Below, in pieces: positions 17,087 through 25,896 of a DNA stretch of 61,711 nucleotides. The notes below the pieces were generated by a model, which was given only the letters and a program-made list of their open reading frames with translations, was not told the origin of the DNA and searched no databases. Made by a program: the position numbers and the translations under genes. This stretch comes from Bacillus multifaciens (lineage in GTDB: Bacteria > Bacillota > Bacilli > Bacillales > Bacillaceae_G). The stretch is taken from contig NZ_JAVBXD010000031.1 of assembly GCF_030756675.1 (NCBI RefSeq), forward strand, positions 1-61,711. Reading direction: 5' to 3'. Every line of letters begins with the position of its first letter. Positions within the stretch are counted from its first letter, which is position 1.

Positions 17087-17185
17087 ATTGTACTTTAAGA
17101 GATTAAAGAGCACTCGTAATTTGAAGCCAGTTGTACGTTTCGACAATGGAGACATTGTGGATGCGTATGACTGGCTTTTTAGTTT
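17087..17185 (+). ncRNA. structured leader with terminator, family member 3 (csiD leader)
   Basis: This is the 99-base near-identical copy of 14568-14666, here in front of csiD, whose ribosome site begins about ten bases later. It has the small CTTTAA / TTAAAG hairpin, TCGTAA, and the AGCCAGT / ACTGGCT terminator with TTTTT. Because it ends in a terminator ahead of the gene, expression of csiD-lhgO should require readthrough or antitermination. Confidence 0.6.
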
Positions 17186-17210
17186 TTTAAGACTAAGGAG
17201 GAAGATGTAG

Positions 17211-18146
17211 ATGATTACGGAACAAGAAAAGAAAATGAAATTTGCGAAGAAATATGAGGGATATGAAATTATGCCTCATCCAGATCATAAACGCTTGTAT
17301 CATATTGCACTAAATCAGCAATTGCTTAGACAGTTTTTCCAAGAGGTAAAAGAACATTCTGAGCAATCATTGCAATATATTCCTTATTCTCGCTTTATTC
17401 TTGCTGATCAAATGAGAAAGATCTTCGGGGCATCTTTTATGGAAAATGTTCGCGGGATTATTCATGACCGCGAAACGGGTGGATTTACAATTGGTGTACA
17501 GGGTGAAACAACAGCGGCAGAAGACTATGTGAAATTTGCGACGGCATTAACGCATTTAATTGGTACACCTAACTTTGACGCTATGACAGGGACGTATTAT
17601 GCTAGATTTAACGTGAAAGATACAGACAGCAGTGACTCTTATTTGCGCCAAGCGTATCGTTTATTCACACTTCATACAGACGGAACATTTGTTGACGAAC
17701 CGACAGATTGGCTGCTTATGATGAAGATTGAAGAACAGAATGCAGTAGGCGGCGAATCGCGTTTACTTCATTTAGATGACTGGGAAGAACTTGACAAGTT
17801 TCGAAACCATTCACTCGCATCTGTCAAAATCACATACAAAGCACCGCCAAGTAAAAATGCACAAGAAATCGTACACCGTGAAACGTTTTTTGATATCAAT
17901 AATGCACCGTGCATTTGTTTTATCGATCAATTTGCTTACCCTGATAACATTGAACAAGCAAACTATCTAAAAGAACTATCACACTCTGTTGAAAACTCTC
18001 CAGCAACGCATGCATTAAAATTACCAGTCGGCGATTTAGTTCTATTAAATAACCTATTTTGGATGCACGGGCGCGCTTCTTTTGAAAAAAATAAAGATTT
18101 ATATAGAGAGCTCATGCGCCAACGCGGCTGCTTTTCCAAATCATAA
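17211..18146 (+). CDS. csiD: glutarate 2-hydroxylase (CsiD/GlaH family)
   Basis: A 311-residue Fe(II)/2-oxoglutarate dioxygenase. The iron ligands fit H157 and D159 in LHTDGTF and H286 in WMHGR, whose Arg would bind 2-oxoglutarate. CsiD converts glutarate to L-2-hydroxyglutarate with use of 2-oxoglutarate and oxygen. The next gene is the oxidase that removes the product, the same pairing as in E. coli. Ribosome site AAGGAGGAAG precedes the ATG. A weak inverted repeat (GGCGGGTCTT / AAGGCCTGCC) lies between this gene and lhgO. Confidence 0.85.
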   Translation: MITEQEKKMKFAKKYEGYEIMPHPDHKRLYHIALNQQLLRQFFQEVKEHSEQSLQYIPYSRFILADQMRKIFGASFMENVRGIIHDRETGGFTIGVQGETTAAEDYVKFATALTHLIGTPNFDAMTGTYYARFNVKDTDSSDSYLRQAYRLFTLHTDGTFVDEPTDWLLMMKIEEQNAVGGESRLLHLDDWEELDKFRNHSLASVKITYKAPPSKNAQEIVHRETFFDINNAPCICFIDQFAYPDNIEQANYLKELSHSVENSPATHALKLPVGDLVLLNNLFWMHGRASFEKNKDLYRELMRQRGCFSKS

Positions 18147-18222
18147 TCGATGCGGCGGGTCTTGAAATAAGGCCTGCCTTTCATGATATACATAGATATT
18201 TTTTAAAAAGGGAGCGAGCAAC

Positions 18223-19443
18223 ATGTATGATTTTATTATTATCGGCGGAGGAATTGTCGGGCTTTCAACAGGGGTAGCTTTAACGAAAAAATTCCCTCAT
18301 GCCAAAATCGCAATCATTGAAAAAGAAAACGAACTGGCCCATCACCAAACGGGACATAATAGCGGTGTCATCCATTCCGGCATTTACTATAAACCAGGCA
18401 GCTTCAAAGCAAAATTCGCAAAAGAAGGAAATGCTGCCATGGTGCAGTTCTGTAAAGAAAACGGAATCGCCTATGACATGTGCGGAAAGGTCATCGTCGC
18501 GACAGAAAAAGAAGAGATTCCGCTTCTGCAAAATCTCTATGATAGAGGCTTGCAAAACGGCTTAGAAATCGCAAAAATTAGTCCAGAAGAACTATCGGAA
18601 ATAGAGCCGCATGTCAAAGGACTAGGCGCAATTCGCGTTCCATCCTGCGGCATTGCCGATTACAAAGGAGTCAGCCATGCCTTTGCTCGCTTCATTGAAA
18701 AAAACGGCGGAGAAGTGCACCTAGGCACAAAAGCAGAACAAATCTTTGAAAAAAAAGACGTTGTCACAATCGAAACAAACCAAGGCGTATTCGTAACGAA
18801 ATTTCTCATTAACTGCGCCGGCCTACACAGCGACCGAATCGCCAAAAAAGCAGGAATACTAACAGACATGAAAATCGTCCCGTTCCGCGGCGAATATTAC
18901 GAACTCATCCCAGAACGACGCCATCTCGTAAAACACTTAATCTACCCAGTCCCAAATCCGGACTTTCCGTTCTTAGGTGTGCATTTCACAAGAATGATAA
19001 ACGGTGACGTACACGCAGGACCAAACGCCGTCCTAAGCTTCAAACGAGAAGGCTACACAAAAAAAGACTTTAACCTAAAAGACTTCATGGAAACAATGAC
19101 CTACACCGGCTTCTGGAAAATGGCCATGCCCAACATGAAAGAGGGAATGAAAGAAATGATCCGCTCATTCAGCAAACAATCATTCCTCAAAAGCTTACAG
19201 CGCCTCATTCCAGAACTCACAGAAAAAGACATCGTCCCAACTCACGCTGGCGTAAGAGCACAGGCGATTCTCTCCAACGGAAACATGGTTGATGACTTTT
19301 GCATTATCCCAGGTATCAACTCGATGCATATTTGTAACGCTCCGTCTCCGGCTGCGACGGCTAGTTTGAAAATCGGGGAGGCGATTGCGGAGAAAGTTCC
19401 GGACGGAGTGGCTTCGGTGGGATTGTTTCGTGTGAAAGCTTAG
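18223..19443 (+). CDS. lhgO: L-2-hydroxyglutarate oxidase
   Basis: A 406-residue FAD-dependent oxidase of the DAO family. The dinucleotide motif is FIIIGGGIVGLSTGVAL at the N-terminus, followed by the HHQTGHNSGVIHSGIYY stretch characteristic of LhgO. It oxidises L-2-hydroxyglutarate to 2-oxoglutarate, closing the cycle begun by CsiD and passing electrons to the membrane quinone pool. GAGCGAG serves as a modest ribosome site. The C-terminus matches the family (THAGVRAQAI). A strong terminator follows. Confidence 0.85.
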   Translation: MYDFIIIGGGIVGLSTGVALTKKFPHAKIAIIEKENELAHHQTGHNSGVIHSGIYYKPGSFKAKFAKEGNAAMVQFCKENGIAYDMCGKVIVATEKEEIPLLQNLYDRGLQNGLEIAKISPEELSEIEPHVKGLGAIRVPSCGIADYKGVSHAFARFIEKNGGEVHLGTKAEQIFEKKDVVTIETNQGVFVTKFLINCAGLHSDRIAKKAGILTDMKIVPFRGEYYELIPERRHLVKHLIYPVPNPDFPFLGVHFTRMINGDVHAGPNAVLSFKREGYTKKDFNLKDFMETMTYTGFWKMAMPNMKEGMKEMIRSFSKQSFLKSLQRLIPELTEKDIVPTHAGVRAQAILSNGNMVDDFCIIPGINSMHICNAPSPAATASLKIGEAIAEKVPDGVASVGLFRVKA

Positions 19444-19451
19444 TTAGATGA

Positions 19452-19478
19452 AGGCTATCCGCTGGGGATAGCCTCTTT
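19452..19478 (+). terminator. rho-independent terminator of csiD-lhgO
   Basis: Perfect nine-base stem AGGCTATCC / GGATAGCCT with a five-base loop, followed by CTTT. Confidence 0.8.
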
Positions 19479-19596
19479 CGTTTGACGAAATTTGTCGGAG
19501 GGTCTTTATTTTGTGTCGAAGCGCCGATATATTTTAAAAAGCGGTCGATATATTTGGAAAAGCGCTGATATATTGGTAAAAGTGGTCGATATCGTT
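19471..19596. repeat. dispersed repeat, copy 2
   Basis: Second copy of the repeat at 7889-8013, starting CCTCTTTCG, then GACGAAATTTGTCGGA, then units on GCCGATATATT, GGTCGATATATT and GCTGATATATT. It begins within the 3' side of the lhgO terminator, as the first copy begins with CCTCTTTTT, suggesting the terminator arm is part of the element or of its preferred site. Confidence 0.6.
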
Positions 19597-19780
19597 TTAT
19601 TGGTTGTCCACGTTATCGGGTTATAAGTCCTACTCGATAATCGTAATTTCCAACAAACATCATAAGCCTCAAGTGGTAGAGACATGGAAGTCAACTTTAT
19701 TAGTGAGAATTGGCTTTTTTGTTTAAAAATGTAATAATATATTATATGAATAAAAGGATTTTTAATGAAAGGAAGAAGTA

Positions 19781-19975
19781 ATGAATTTCAATGTAGAACT
19801 ACCACAATCACTAAAAGACATGCTTTGGAATGCATGGATACTATTAGGTGTCGTATTTGTTGTATGTATTGTACTTGCAATCATTAGATCGCGTATACCA
19901 GATAGCATCCTGCCCATAATTAAAGGATTTATTGCCCTGGTTATTTTAGGAATCATATTTTATATAGTCTATTAA
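19781..19975 (+). CDS. small membrane protein, 64 residues
   Basis: The protein has two hydrophobic segments (ILLGVVFVVCIVLAII and FIALVILGIIFYIVY) separated by a short loop with RSRIPDS. GAAAGGAAG serves as the ribosome site. It lies 36 bases ahead of the membrane-anchored Mrr-like nuclease gene and probably shares its transcript. The function is unknown. Confidence 0.6.
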   Translation: MNFNVELPQSLKDMLWNAWILLGVVFVVCIVLAIIRSRIPDSILPIIKGFIALVILGIIFYIVY

Positions 19976-20011
19976 ACTTAGTTATTTTGAAAAAAGAACG
20001 GAGGTGAGACA

Positions 20012-20563
20012 ATGGCAAAACGAAAGCAAGATGATTCTATATTAGGTTCCCTGCTAGCTATGACAGTTGTTGCAATACTGTGGAAACGTGAGTTTTTGAT
20101 ACCGATCGTAATGGTATCAGCAGCTATTATATTGTTATATATTTATGTGCACGTTAAGAAACTAAGAGAACTAAGGCAATCAAAAATCTGTGATATTGAT
20201 AAAATGAACGGCCATCAATTTGAAGAATACTTAGGTATTTTGTTTCAAAAACTCGGCTATCAAACACAAGTTACGAAGGCATCTGGTGATTTTGGAGCAG
20301 ATTTAATTTTACGAAAAAATAACAAAAAGATTATTGTGCAAGCAAAACGTTATAAGAAGAATGTAGGAATTAGTTCCGTTCAAGAAATTGTTGGGGCAAA
20401 AGAATTCTATAAAGCGGATGAAACGTGGGTTGTAACGAATAGCAACTTCACATCCGCGGCACGCAAATTGGCTACTGTGAATCGCGTGGTACTAATAGAT
20501 CGCGAGAGATTAATTCAATTAAGCACGCGGGTTAATCAAAGAAAAGTTAAAGCAACTGTGTAA
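20012..20563 (+). CDS. membrane-anchored Mrr-like nuclease domain protein
   Basis: A 183-residue protein with two N-terminal hydrophobic segments (residues ~8-50) and a C-terminal Mrr-type PD-(D/E)xK domain. The domain begins at MNGHQFEEYLGILFQKLGY; the catalytic core is SGDFGADLIL ... VQAKRY with the usual Gln-x-Lys in place of Glu-x-Lys. It ends with the KEFYKADETWVVTNSNFTSAARKLA stretch typical of the family. Relatives include the Mrr restriction enzyme and housekeeping membrane proteins of unknown role in bacilli. Whether it restricts DNA is not known. Confidence 0.75.
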   Translation: MAKRKQDDSILGSLLAMTVVAILWKREFLIPIVMVSAAIILLYIYVHVKKLRELRQSKICDIDKMNGHQFEEYLGILFQKLGYQTQVTKASGDFGADLILRKNNKKIIVQAKRYKKNVGISSVQEIVGAKEFYKADETWVVTNSNFTSAARKLATVNRVVLIDRERLIQLSTRVNQRKVKATV

Positions 20564-20582
20564 ATATAAGATTAAAGTAAAA

Positions 20583-20606
20583 AGCACTCTCATGAGTGTT
20601 TTTTTG
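20583..20606 (+). terminator. terminator hairpin
   Basis: Short stem CACTC / GAGTG with a TCAT loop, followed by eight T. It lies right after the Mrr-like gene. Confidence 0.65.
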
Positions 20607-20639
20607 CTTTGGTATGAAATATTAGAAGCATTATTGTGA

Positions 20640-20670
20640 TTGACTTTGCCCTTAGGGTAAGCTGTATAAA
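20640..20670 (+). promoter_or_regulatory. MerR-type promoter, 19-bp spacer
   Basis: TTGACT and TATAAA are separated by 19 bases, the overlong spacing diagnostic of MerR-activated promoters. Within the spacer sits the dyad TTGCCCTTAGGGTAA. It lies 55 bases before the MerR-family gene at 20726, so that protein most likely controls its own operon. Confidence 0.65.
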
Positions 20671-20725
20671 AGAATAGAACGAAACATTTAGTCCCTATAA
20701 AAATAGGAAGAATGGAGGTAATCTT

Positions 20726-21550
20726 TTGCTATCGATTGGAGAGTTCTCAAAGATATGTGGAGTATCTACAAAAACGCTTCGATATTATGATGAAATTGGA
20801 TTAATTTATCCCGGTGAGATTAATCCTGAAAATGGTTATAGGTATTATTCCATCGAGCAACTAAAAAAGATGCTTTTTATCAACCGCTTGAAGTCTTATC
20901 ATTTTTCTCTGGAAGAAATCAAGGCCATTTTGGAATTGGAAGAGGATCAGTCAGAAGAGAAATTGTTTTCTACTCTTAATCGCAAAAGAAAGGAAATACA
21001 GGAAAAACTAAATGCTCTTGAGTATACCTTAAATCAAATGAGCAATCACATTCTCAATTTAGAGAAGGGCATACCGATTATGTCATACCTTGAAGATATA
21101 GAAGTACAACTTGTTGAAACAAAGCCGATGAATATCCTTTCTATGCGTCAGATGATGAGTAGCGATGACTATGCTGCAGGATATGGAAAATATTTTAGTA
21201 GACTATATGAAAAGATTGCGACTGAAAAACTCACCTTGCTTGGTATGCCAATGACGATTTACTACAGCCCTGAGTACAACCCTGCCGGCAATGATACAGA
21301 GTTTGCCATTCCGATAGAAGAAGCGGTCAAAGGAACGAGAGAGTTGCCTGGATACCTTTGTGCGAAGTCTGTTTTAAAGGGACCATACCCAGAATTGACA
21401 TCGGTATATGCTAACTTGATGGAATGGGTTGAAAAGGAAGGATATGAATTGATAAACCCACCGTATGAAGTATATATAACCGAACCCAATCAAGCTACCG
21501 ATCCTGAGGATATAGTTACCGAGGTATATTTTCCTGTAAAGAAAAGATAG
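20726..21550 (+). CDS. MerR-family regulator with GyrI-like effector domain
   Basis: A 274-residue regulator that starts with TTG after GGAGGT. Residues 1-70 are the MerR winged helix (LSIGEFSKICGVSTKTLRYY, then DEIGLIYP), followed by a helical linker. The C-terminal ~150 residues form a GyrI-like small-molecule-binding domain (PMTIYYSPEYNPAGNDTEF ... AKSVLKGPYPEL). This is the layout of BmrR/BltR-type multidrug sensors. It lies 48 bases upstream of a serine hydrolase gene and likely controls both through the promoter at 20640. The ligand is unknown. Confidence 0.82.
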   Translation: MLSIGEFSKICGVSTKTLRYYDEIGLIYPGEINPENGYRYYSIEQLKKMLFINRLKSYHFSLEEIKAILELEEDQSEEKLFSTLNRKRKEIQEKLNALEYTLNQMSNHILNLEKGIPIMSYLEDIEVQLVETKPMNILSMRQMMSSDDYAAGYGKYFSRLYEKIATEKLTLLGMPMTIYYSPEYNPAGNDTEFAIPIEEAVKGTRELPGYLCAKSVLKGPYPELTSVYANLMEWVEKEGYELINPPYEVYITEPNQATDPEDIVTEVYFPVKKR

Positions 21551-21598
21551 AAGTGTTCGCTAAGCAAAACAAAATACACCTTATCGGAGGTATCTATC

Positions 21599-22600
21599 AT
21601 GCAAAGAAATGACTGGCAAGCTGCAGACCCAAAAGCTTTGAAAATGGACTCTGAAAAACTTTCAGAGCTTGAGACTACGATAAAATCCGATTACAGCAAT
21701 ATTAACGGCATCGTTGTTGTGAGAAAAGGATATATTGCTCACGAAAGTTATTACAATGGTTACGGCCCAGATGATACGCATCATGTGGCGTCTGTAACGA
21801 AAAGTATCATTTCTGCCCTTATTGGTATTGCGATAGACGCAGGATATATTACAAATGTAGATCAGAGGGTACTAGATTTTTTCCCCGAATATGTTTCCGA
21901 TGCTGCCCAAAAGCAGGAAATCACCATACGCCATCTTCTCACCATGACAGCGCCATATCCATTCGAGGACTGGCATGAACCATTAGACAAACTGTGCCAA
22001 CAACCAGACTGGGTAACCTACACCCTTGATATGCTAGGCGAACAAGGAAAACTTGGCGTTTTTAAATATTCCACCGCAGGAGCACATCTGCTTTCAGCTA
22101 TCATCACTCGCAGCACAGGCAAAAGCGCCCGTGAGTTTGCAAACGAACGCTTATTTAAACCAATCGGCATGAAAGAAGTCCCGGATCATGAAATGAAATC
22201 ATTTGGATTTGAGGACTTATTCGGGAAAAATGTGAAAGGATGGGTGAAAGATCCAAACGGTAACTCCACTGGAGGATGGGGACTTACGCTAACTCCTCGT
22301 GATATGGCACGTTTTGGTTTTCTATATTTGAACCGGGGTATTTGGAACAACAATCAGGTTGTTTCTAAGATATGGATTGACGAATCAACAATGATAAACC
22401 CGAATCACTACGGTTATTTATGGTGGGTACATGAGGAGGACGGAATTTTTGCGTACTTAGCACGAGGTGATGGTGGGAATGTTATTTGTTGTATTCCAGA
22501 AAAAGATCTCGTTGTGGCGATTGCGTCAGAGTTCATCATGAACCCTCGGGATAGGTGGGGGTTGATTAAGGAATGTGTTATTCCGGCTGTAATAGATTGA
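21599..22600 (+). CDS. serine hydrolase, beta-lactamase class C / esterase family
   Basis: A 333-residue penicillin-binding-protein-like hydrolase. The nucleophile lies in the SxxK motif SVTK (HVASVTKSIISALIG), the second motif is YSTAGAHLL (YxS/YxN position), and GDGGN near the end takes the place of KTG. No signal peptide is visible, so it is probably cytoplasmic. Ribosome site GGAGGT precedes the ATG. It is in an operon with the MerR regulator, suggesting ligand-induced hydrolysis of a drug-like ester or amide. A hairpin lies ~170 bases downstream. Confidence 0.78.
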   Translation: MQRNDWQAADPKALKMDSEKLSELETTIKSDYSNINGIVVVRKGYIAHESYYNGYGPDDTHHVASVTKSIISALIGIAIDAGYITNVDQRVLDFFPEYVSDAAQKQEITIRHLLTMTAPYPFEDWHEPLDKLCQQPDWVTYTLDMLGEQGKLGVFKYSTAGAHLLSAIITRSTGKSAREFANERLFKPIGMKEVPDHEMKSFGFEDLFGKNVKGWVKDPNGNSTGGWGLTLTPRDMARFGFLYLNRGIWNNNQVVSKIWIDESTMINPNHYGYLWWVHEEDGIFAYLARGDGGNVICCIPEKDLVVAIASEFIMNPRDRWGLIKECVIPAVID

Positions 22601-23054
22601 ACTTATGACCATCCAACTTGAAAAAGGATAATTAGCACTTTGAATATATCGCTGATTCCACAGTAGTGTGAAAAGGTGAAATTCTATTTTTTCCCCTCAA
22701 CAAAATGGCATTTTTATTTCTCAACATCAATACTATCAAACATATGATAATATAAATTTGTTAATTTCTAACACCTCCATTCTAACCTATGGGGGGTGTT
22801 TTATATAATATATTAAAATTTCACGTACTATAAATGACAGAACTGACTTCTTTAGCAAACAGCAGAAGAGGGAAAAGAAGCGGACACTTCCCTACGCACC
22901 CTATCTTCCTTAATACATAACACTTTCCCGAGAAAACTTTACGTGGATATATTTATATATATTGTTATAATTTAGATTAAAAGAAATTGGGTTTTATTGT
23001 CTTTTGAAATAAACATATATAGAACGTACACGATATGGGAAAGAGGGAATTTTT
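22601..23054. other. intergenic region
   Basis: It contains the hairpin at 22770-22804. No other gene-like frame with a ribosome site is seen before the NERD-helicase gene. Confidence 0.4.
22770..22804 (+). terminator. terminator hairpin
   Basis: Stem AACACCTCC / GGGGGGTGTT with a loop of about twelve bases, followed by TTTATAT. It lies 170 bases after the serine hydrolase gene. Confidence 0.55.
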
Positions 23055-24827
23055 GTGGGTTTACACATTATACCGACTGATTTGCCAAGTCTGACTTCAG
23101 GTGAAAGAAAAGTTCTTGAAAAAATTCGAGCCTTATATAAAAACATAGAGAGAGAAGCATATTTATATATTCAACCAAGAATTAGGCATTTAGAACCAGA
23201 TTTCATTCTAATTGATTCGCAAAAAGGTGTAACGATTTTAGAAGTAAAGGACTGGGATATTTCTTATATTCACAGAGCTGATCGAAGAAAGATAGATTTA
23301 GCAGATGGAAGAAAGGTAGATAATCCCCTTTGTAAAACAAATGGATATTATAATGCTGCAAAAGGATTATTTAGATTGCAAGATGTTTTACGAGATGATC
23401 AGGCAGAATTAAAATTTAAGCTGCATGCTAGTGTTATATTTCCCAACCTCCATTCTAATGAAATTGAAGAGAATAGATTGGACCAAATATTTAACCAGCC
23501 ACCAGCTAATTATATTTCATCAGATGTTTTAGGAAAGGTGAATATAAATCAGCTTTTTGAAAATGAATCATGCTTATTAGAAGAAGAGGAAATGATTACG
23601 ATACGAACACTGTTATTTCCAGAAATTAAGGTTAGTAGCACGAAAACCACAAGCCCAGCAAATGCAAAAGATTTAATTACAGCGTTAGATGCAGAACAAG
23701 AACGTTTTGCGAAGCGTGTACCATATGGACACTATATGGTAACTGGAGTTCCTGGGAGTGGGAAAACTGTTTTGCTACTTGCACGTGCCATTCATTTAGT
23801 ACGTGAACATCCGGATTGGAAAATAAAAATCTTAACATATAATAAGTCATTAAAAGCGAAGATCGAAAACAAATTAAATGCAATAGCAGCAGAGCTTGCT
23901 TTTGCAAATATTCGTTTAGAAAATATTGATATTAGTACATTTCATAAGTTTGCATTAGATATGGCAAGTATAAGTGTGCCTAAAAATGCGAAGCAAGAGT
24001 GGTGGAATGACGAATTACCTAAAATCGCAACCGAACGAGCACATTCAACATGTGATGCGATTTTAGTTGATGAGTACCAAGACTTCCTCGACGATTGGAT
24101 TCGACTATGTGTAAAATCATGTAAAGAACATACATATATCAACAATAAAAAAGAAACAGTTACAGGAATAAATTTATTTCTAGCAGGAGACCGATTACAA
24201 AGTATTTACAATAATGCAGATCACAGCTGGAGAAGCTTAGGAATCGACATGCGTGGAAGAAGTACATTACTAAAAAAATCATATCGTTCCGGCAGCCAAC
24301 ATATTAACTTAGCCCTTAACTTTTTAAAGCAGGAAAAGAAATTAGAAGAAGAAGTAAATAAATTTTACTGTCCTATGAATGAATTATCATTTGAGAACCA
24401 GATAAAAGATGGAGTTAGCTTTATTGAAGGGGCATATAAAGAGATTAGCGACACAATTTATAACCTTATTTACAAAGAGAGCTATAAACCAGAGGATATT
24501 TTAATCTTATGCCGAGAACGGAACGAATGTAATAAATTAAAAAAGGAATTAGATTATAAGATACGTCAGCAAACAGAGATTCAAAAAGATATTACTGAAG
24601 GTCGTCTCATTATCACAACATATCACTCTTCAAAAGGCCTTGAGGCACCAATCGTCTTCTTAGTTGATGTTGATAGATTCGAAGAGAAGCAGCTCGTACA
24701 AAATGATATGCAATTACGAAAACTATTGTATGTAGGTATGACACGTTCTTCTGAACGTTTATATATTCATGCGAATAGTTATAGTAAGCCTTCTTTTGGG
24801 AAGGTGCTTCGGGAGGGTACGGCTTAA
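23055..24827 (+). CDS. NERD-domain UvrD-like helicase
   Basis: A 590-residue protein starting with GTG after AAGAGGGAA. Residues ~15-130 form a NERD nuclease-related domain (PDFILIDSQKGVTILEVKDW with the D...E-x-K pattern). A superfamily 1 helicase follows: Walker A GVPGSGKTVLL, Walker B ILVDEYQDF, motif III LFLAGDRLQSIY, motif V TYHSSKGLEAPIVFLVDVD and motif VI LLYVGMTRSSERLYI. Proteins of this build occur in defence islands and in DNA repair. It stands alone at the left side of the island, with no partner gene on the same transcript. Confidence 0.82.
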   Translation: MGLHIIPTDLPSLTSGERKVLEKIRALYKNIEREAYLYIQPRIRHLEPDFILIDSQKGVTILEVKDWDISYIHRADRRKIDLADGRKVDNPLCKTNGYYNAAKGLFRLQDVLRDDQAELKFKLHASVIFPNLHSNEIEENRLDQIFNQPPANYISSDVLGKVNINQLFENESCLLEEEEMITIRTLLFPEIKVSSTKTTSPANAKDLITALDAEQERFAKRVPYGHYMVTGVPGSGKTVLLLARAIHLVREHPDWKIKILTYNKSLKAKIENKLNAIAAELAFANIRLENIDISTFHKFALDMASISVPKNAKQEWWNDELPKIATERAHSTCDAILVDEYQDFLDDWIRLCVKSCKEHTYINNKKETVTGINLFLAGDRLQSIYNNADHSWRSLGIDMRGRSTLLKKSYRSGSQHINLALNFLKQEKKLEEEVNKFYCPMNELSFENQIKDGVSFIEGAYKEISDTIYNLIYKESYKPEDILILCRERNECNKLKKELDYKIRQQTEIQKDITEGRLIITTYHSSKGLEAPIVFLVDVDRFEEKQLVQNDMQLRKLLYVGMTRSSERLYIHANSYSKPSFGKVLREGTA

Positions 24828-25274
24828 TAAGTTATATTATAGTGGGAAAATCTCAATGAAATTGAAATGTCTACAGTAGAAGAAAACCTAGATTTTTAGA
24901 ATTTTTTTATGAGAGTTAATTTAAAATTGTTTATGAGGCAATTAAACGAAGTGAAATTAACATTATGGATGATCAAATAATAGGTAGGGATTTTATAAGA
25001 GGAGATTTCTTACTTAGCAATTTTTTATAGAAAAATAAAACATAATAATCTAATATTTTATAGTTTACTGTCAAGTTTCACCATTTTTTCGGATTTTCTT
25101 AATAACATTTTCTTTAAAGATATTGAATTATAAGGGATAATCATATAACATAGCCCTTGATAGTGATTTATTTACATCTTTGTAGTATGGATTTTAGAAG
25201 AATTACCTACAAATGAAGGTAAGATTTATTTTATAATCATTATATAGTTGTATCTTTGGGAGGAGGTGAATGGC
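24828..25274. other. intergenic region with a possible gene remnant
   Basis: There is no intact gene. An open stretch at about 24930-25030 reads VYEAIKRSEINIMDDQIIG and on to DFLLSN, with no start or ribosome site, and looks like the tail of a decayed gene. A TATAAT lies at 25232 upstream of HU, without a matching -35. Confidence 0.35.
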
Positions 25275-25547
25275 ATGAACAAGACAGATTTAATCAATGC
25301 TGTTGCAGAAGCAAGTTCCCTTTCTAAAAAGGACGCAACAAAAGCAGTTGACGCAGTTTTTGATTCCATCTTAGAAGCTTTAAAGCAAGGTGATAAAGTA
25401 CAACTTATCGGATTTGGTAACTTCGAAGTTCGTGAGCGTGCGGCTCGTAAAGGACGCAACCCACAAACTGGTGAGGAAATTGAAATCGCGGCAAGCAAAG
25501 TACCTGCATTCAAACCTGGTAAAGCGTTAAAAGATGCGGTTAAATAA
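25275..25547 (+). CDS. hup: DNA-binding protein HU
   Basis: A 90-residue histone-like protein beginning [20 protein letters not shown], with the DNA-binding arm [20 protein letters not shown] and the family end [15 protein letters not shown]. From memory it is close to HU of the B. cereus group. The ATG at 25275 is preceded by GGAGGAGGTGA. HU bends and compacts DNA and is usually a core gene; here it marks the edge of the defence island and may serve as an insertion boundary, or be an extra copy. Confidence 0.9.
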   Translation: MNKTDLINAVAEASSLSKKDATKAVDAVFDSILEALKQGDKVQLIGFGNFEVRERAARKGRNPQTGEEIEIAASKVPAFKPGKALKDAVK

Positions 25548-25569
25548 TCCCTTACATATTTAAGGAGAA

Positions 25570-25600
25570 GAAGAGTTTTCGTATTGAAAACTCTTCTTTT
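25570..25600 (+). terminator. rho-independent terminator of HU
   Basis: Perfect stem AAGAGTTTTC / GAAAACTCTT with a five-base loop, followed by CTTTTTTT. Confidence 0.85.
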
Positions 25601-25896
25601 TTTATCTGAAAATACAAGAAGGTTCTTAGGTTTTATTCGTAAGATCTGATTTTAGAGTAATATCTAGTTAGACTTATTTTGTAAATGGTCCAAATTGTGA
25701 AGGGTTACTAGGTATACTACTATATGTTTTTCTATGTAAGAATTGGTGGATTATCACTGGGTGTTCCAAATTTAAAAATTAAATACATAAATAGTTATAC
25801 ATTTTAATAGTCTATTATGGTAGATTTTTGAATGTTTTTGTAGAATATTACGTAGATAGAAAATATAGTTTTTGTTCTGGATGAAGGGAGAATATT
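25601..25896. other. intergenic region before the restriction enzyme gene
   Basis: A/T-rich; I see no gene or clear hairpin. The restriction gene begins after GAAGGGAGA. Confidence 0.4.

Noticed and set aside
25226-25513. 95-codon leftward frame over the HU gene
   Set aside because: Antisense shadow of HU, covering its ribosome site.
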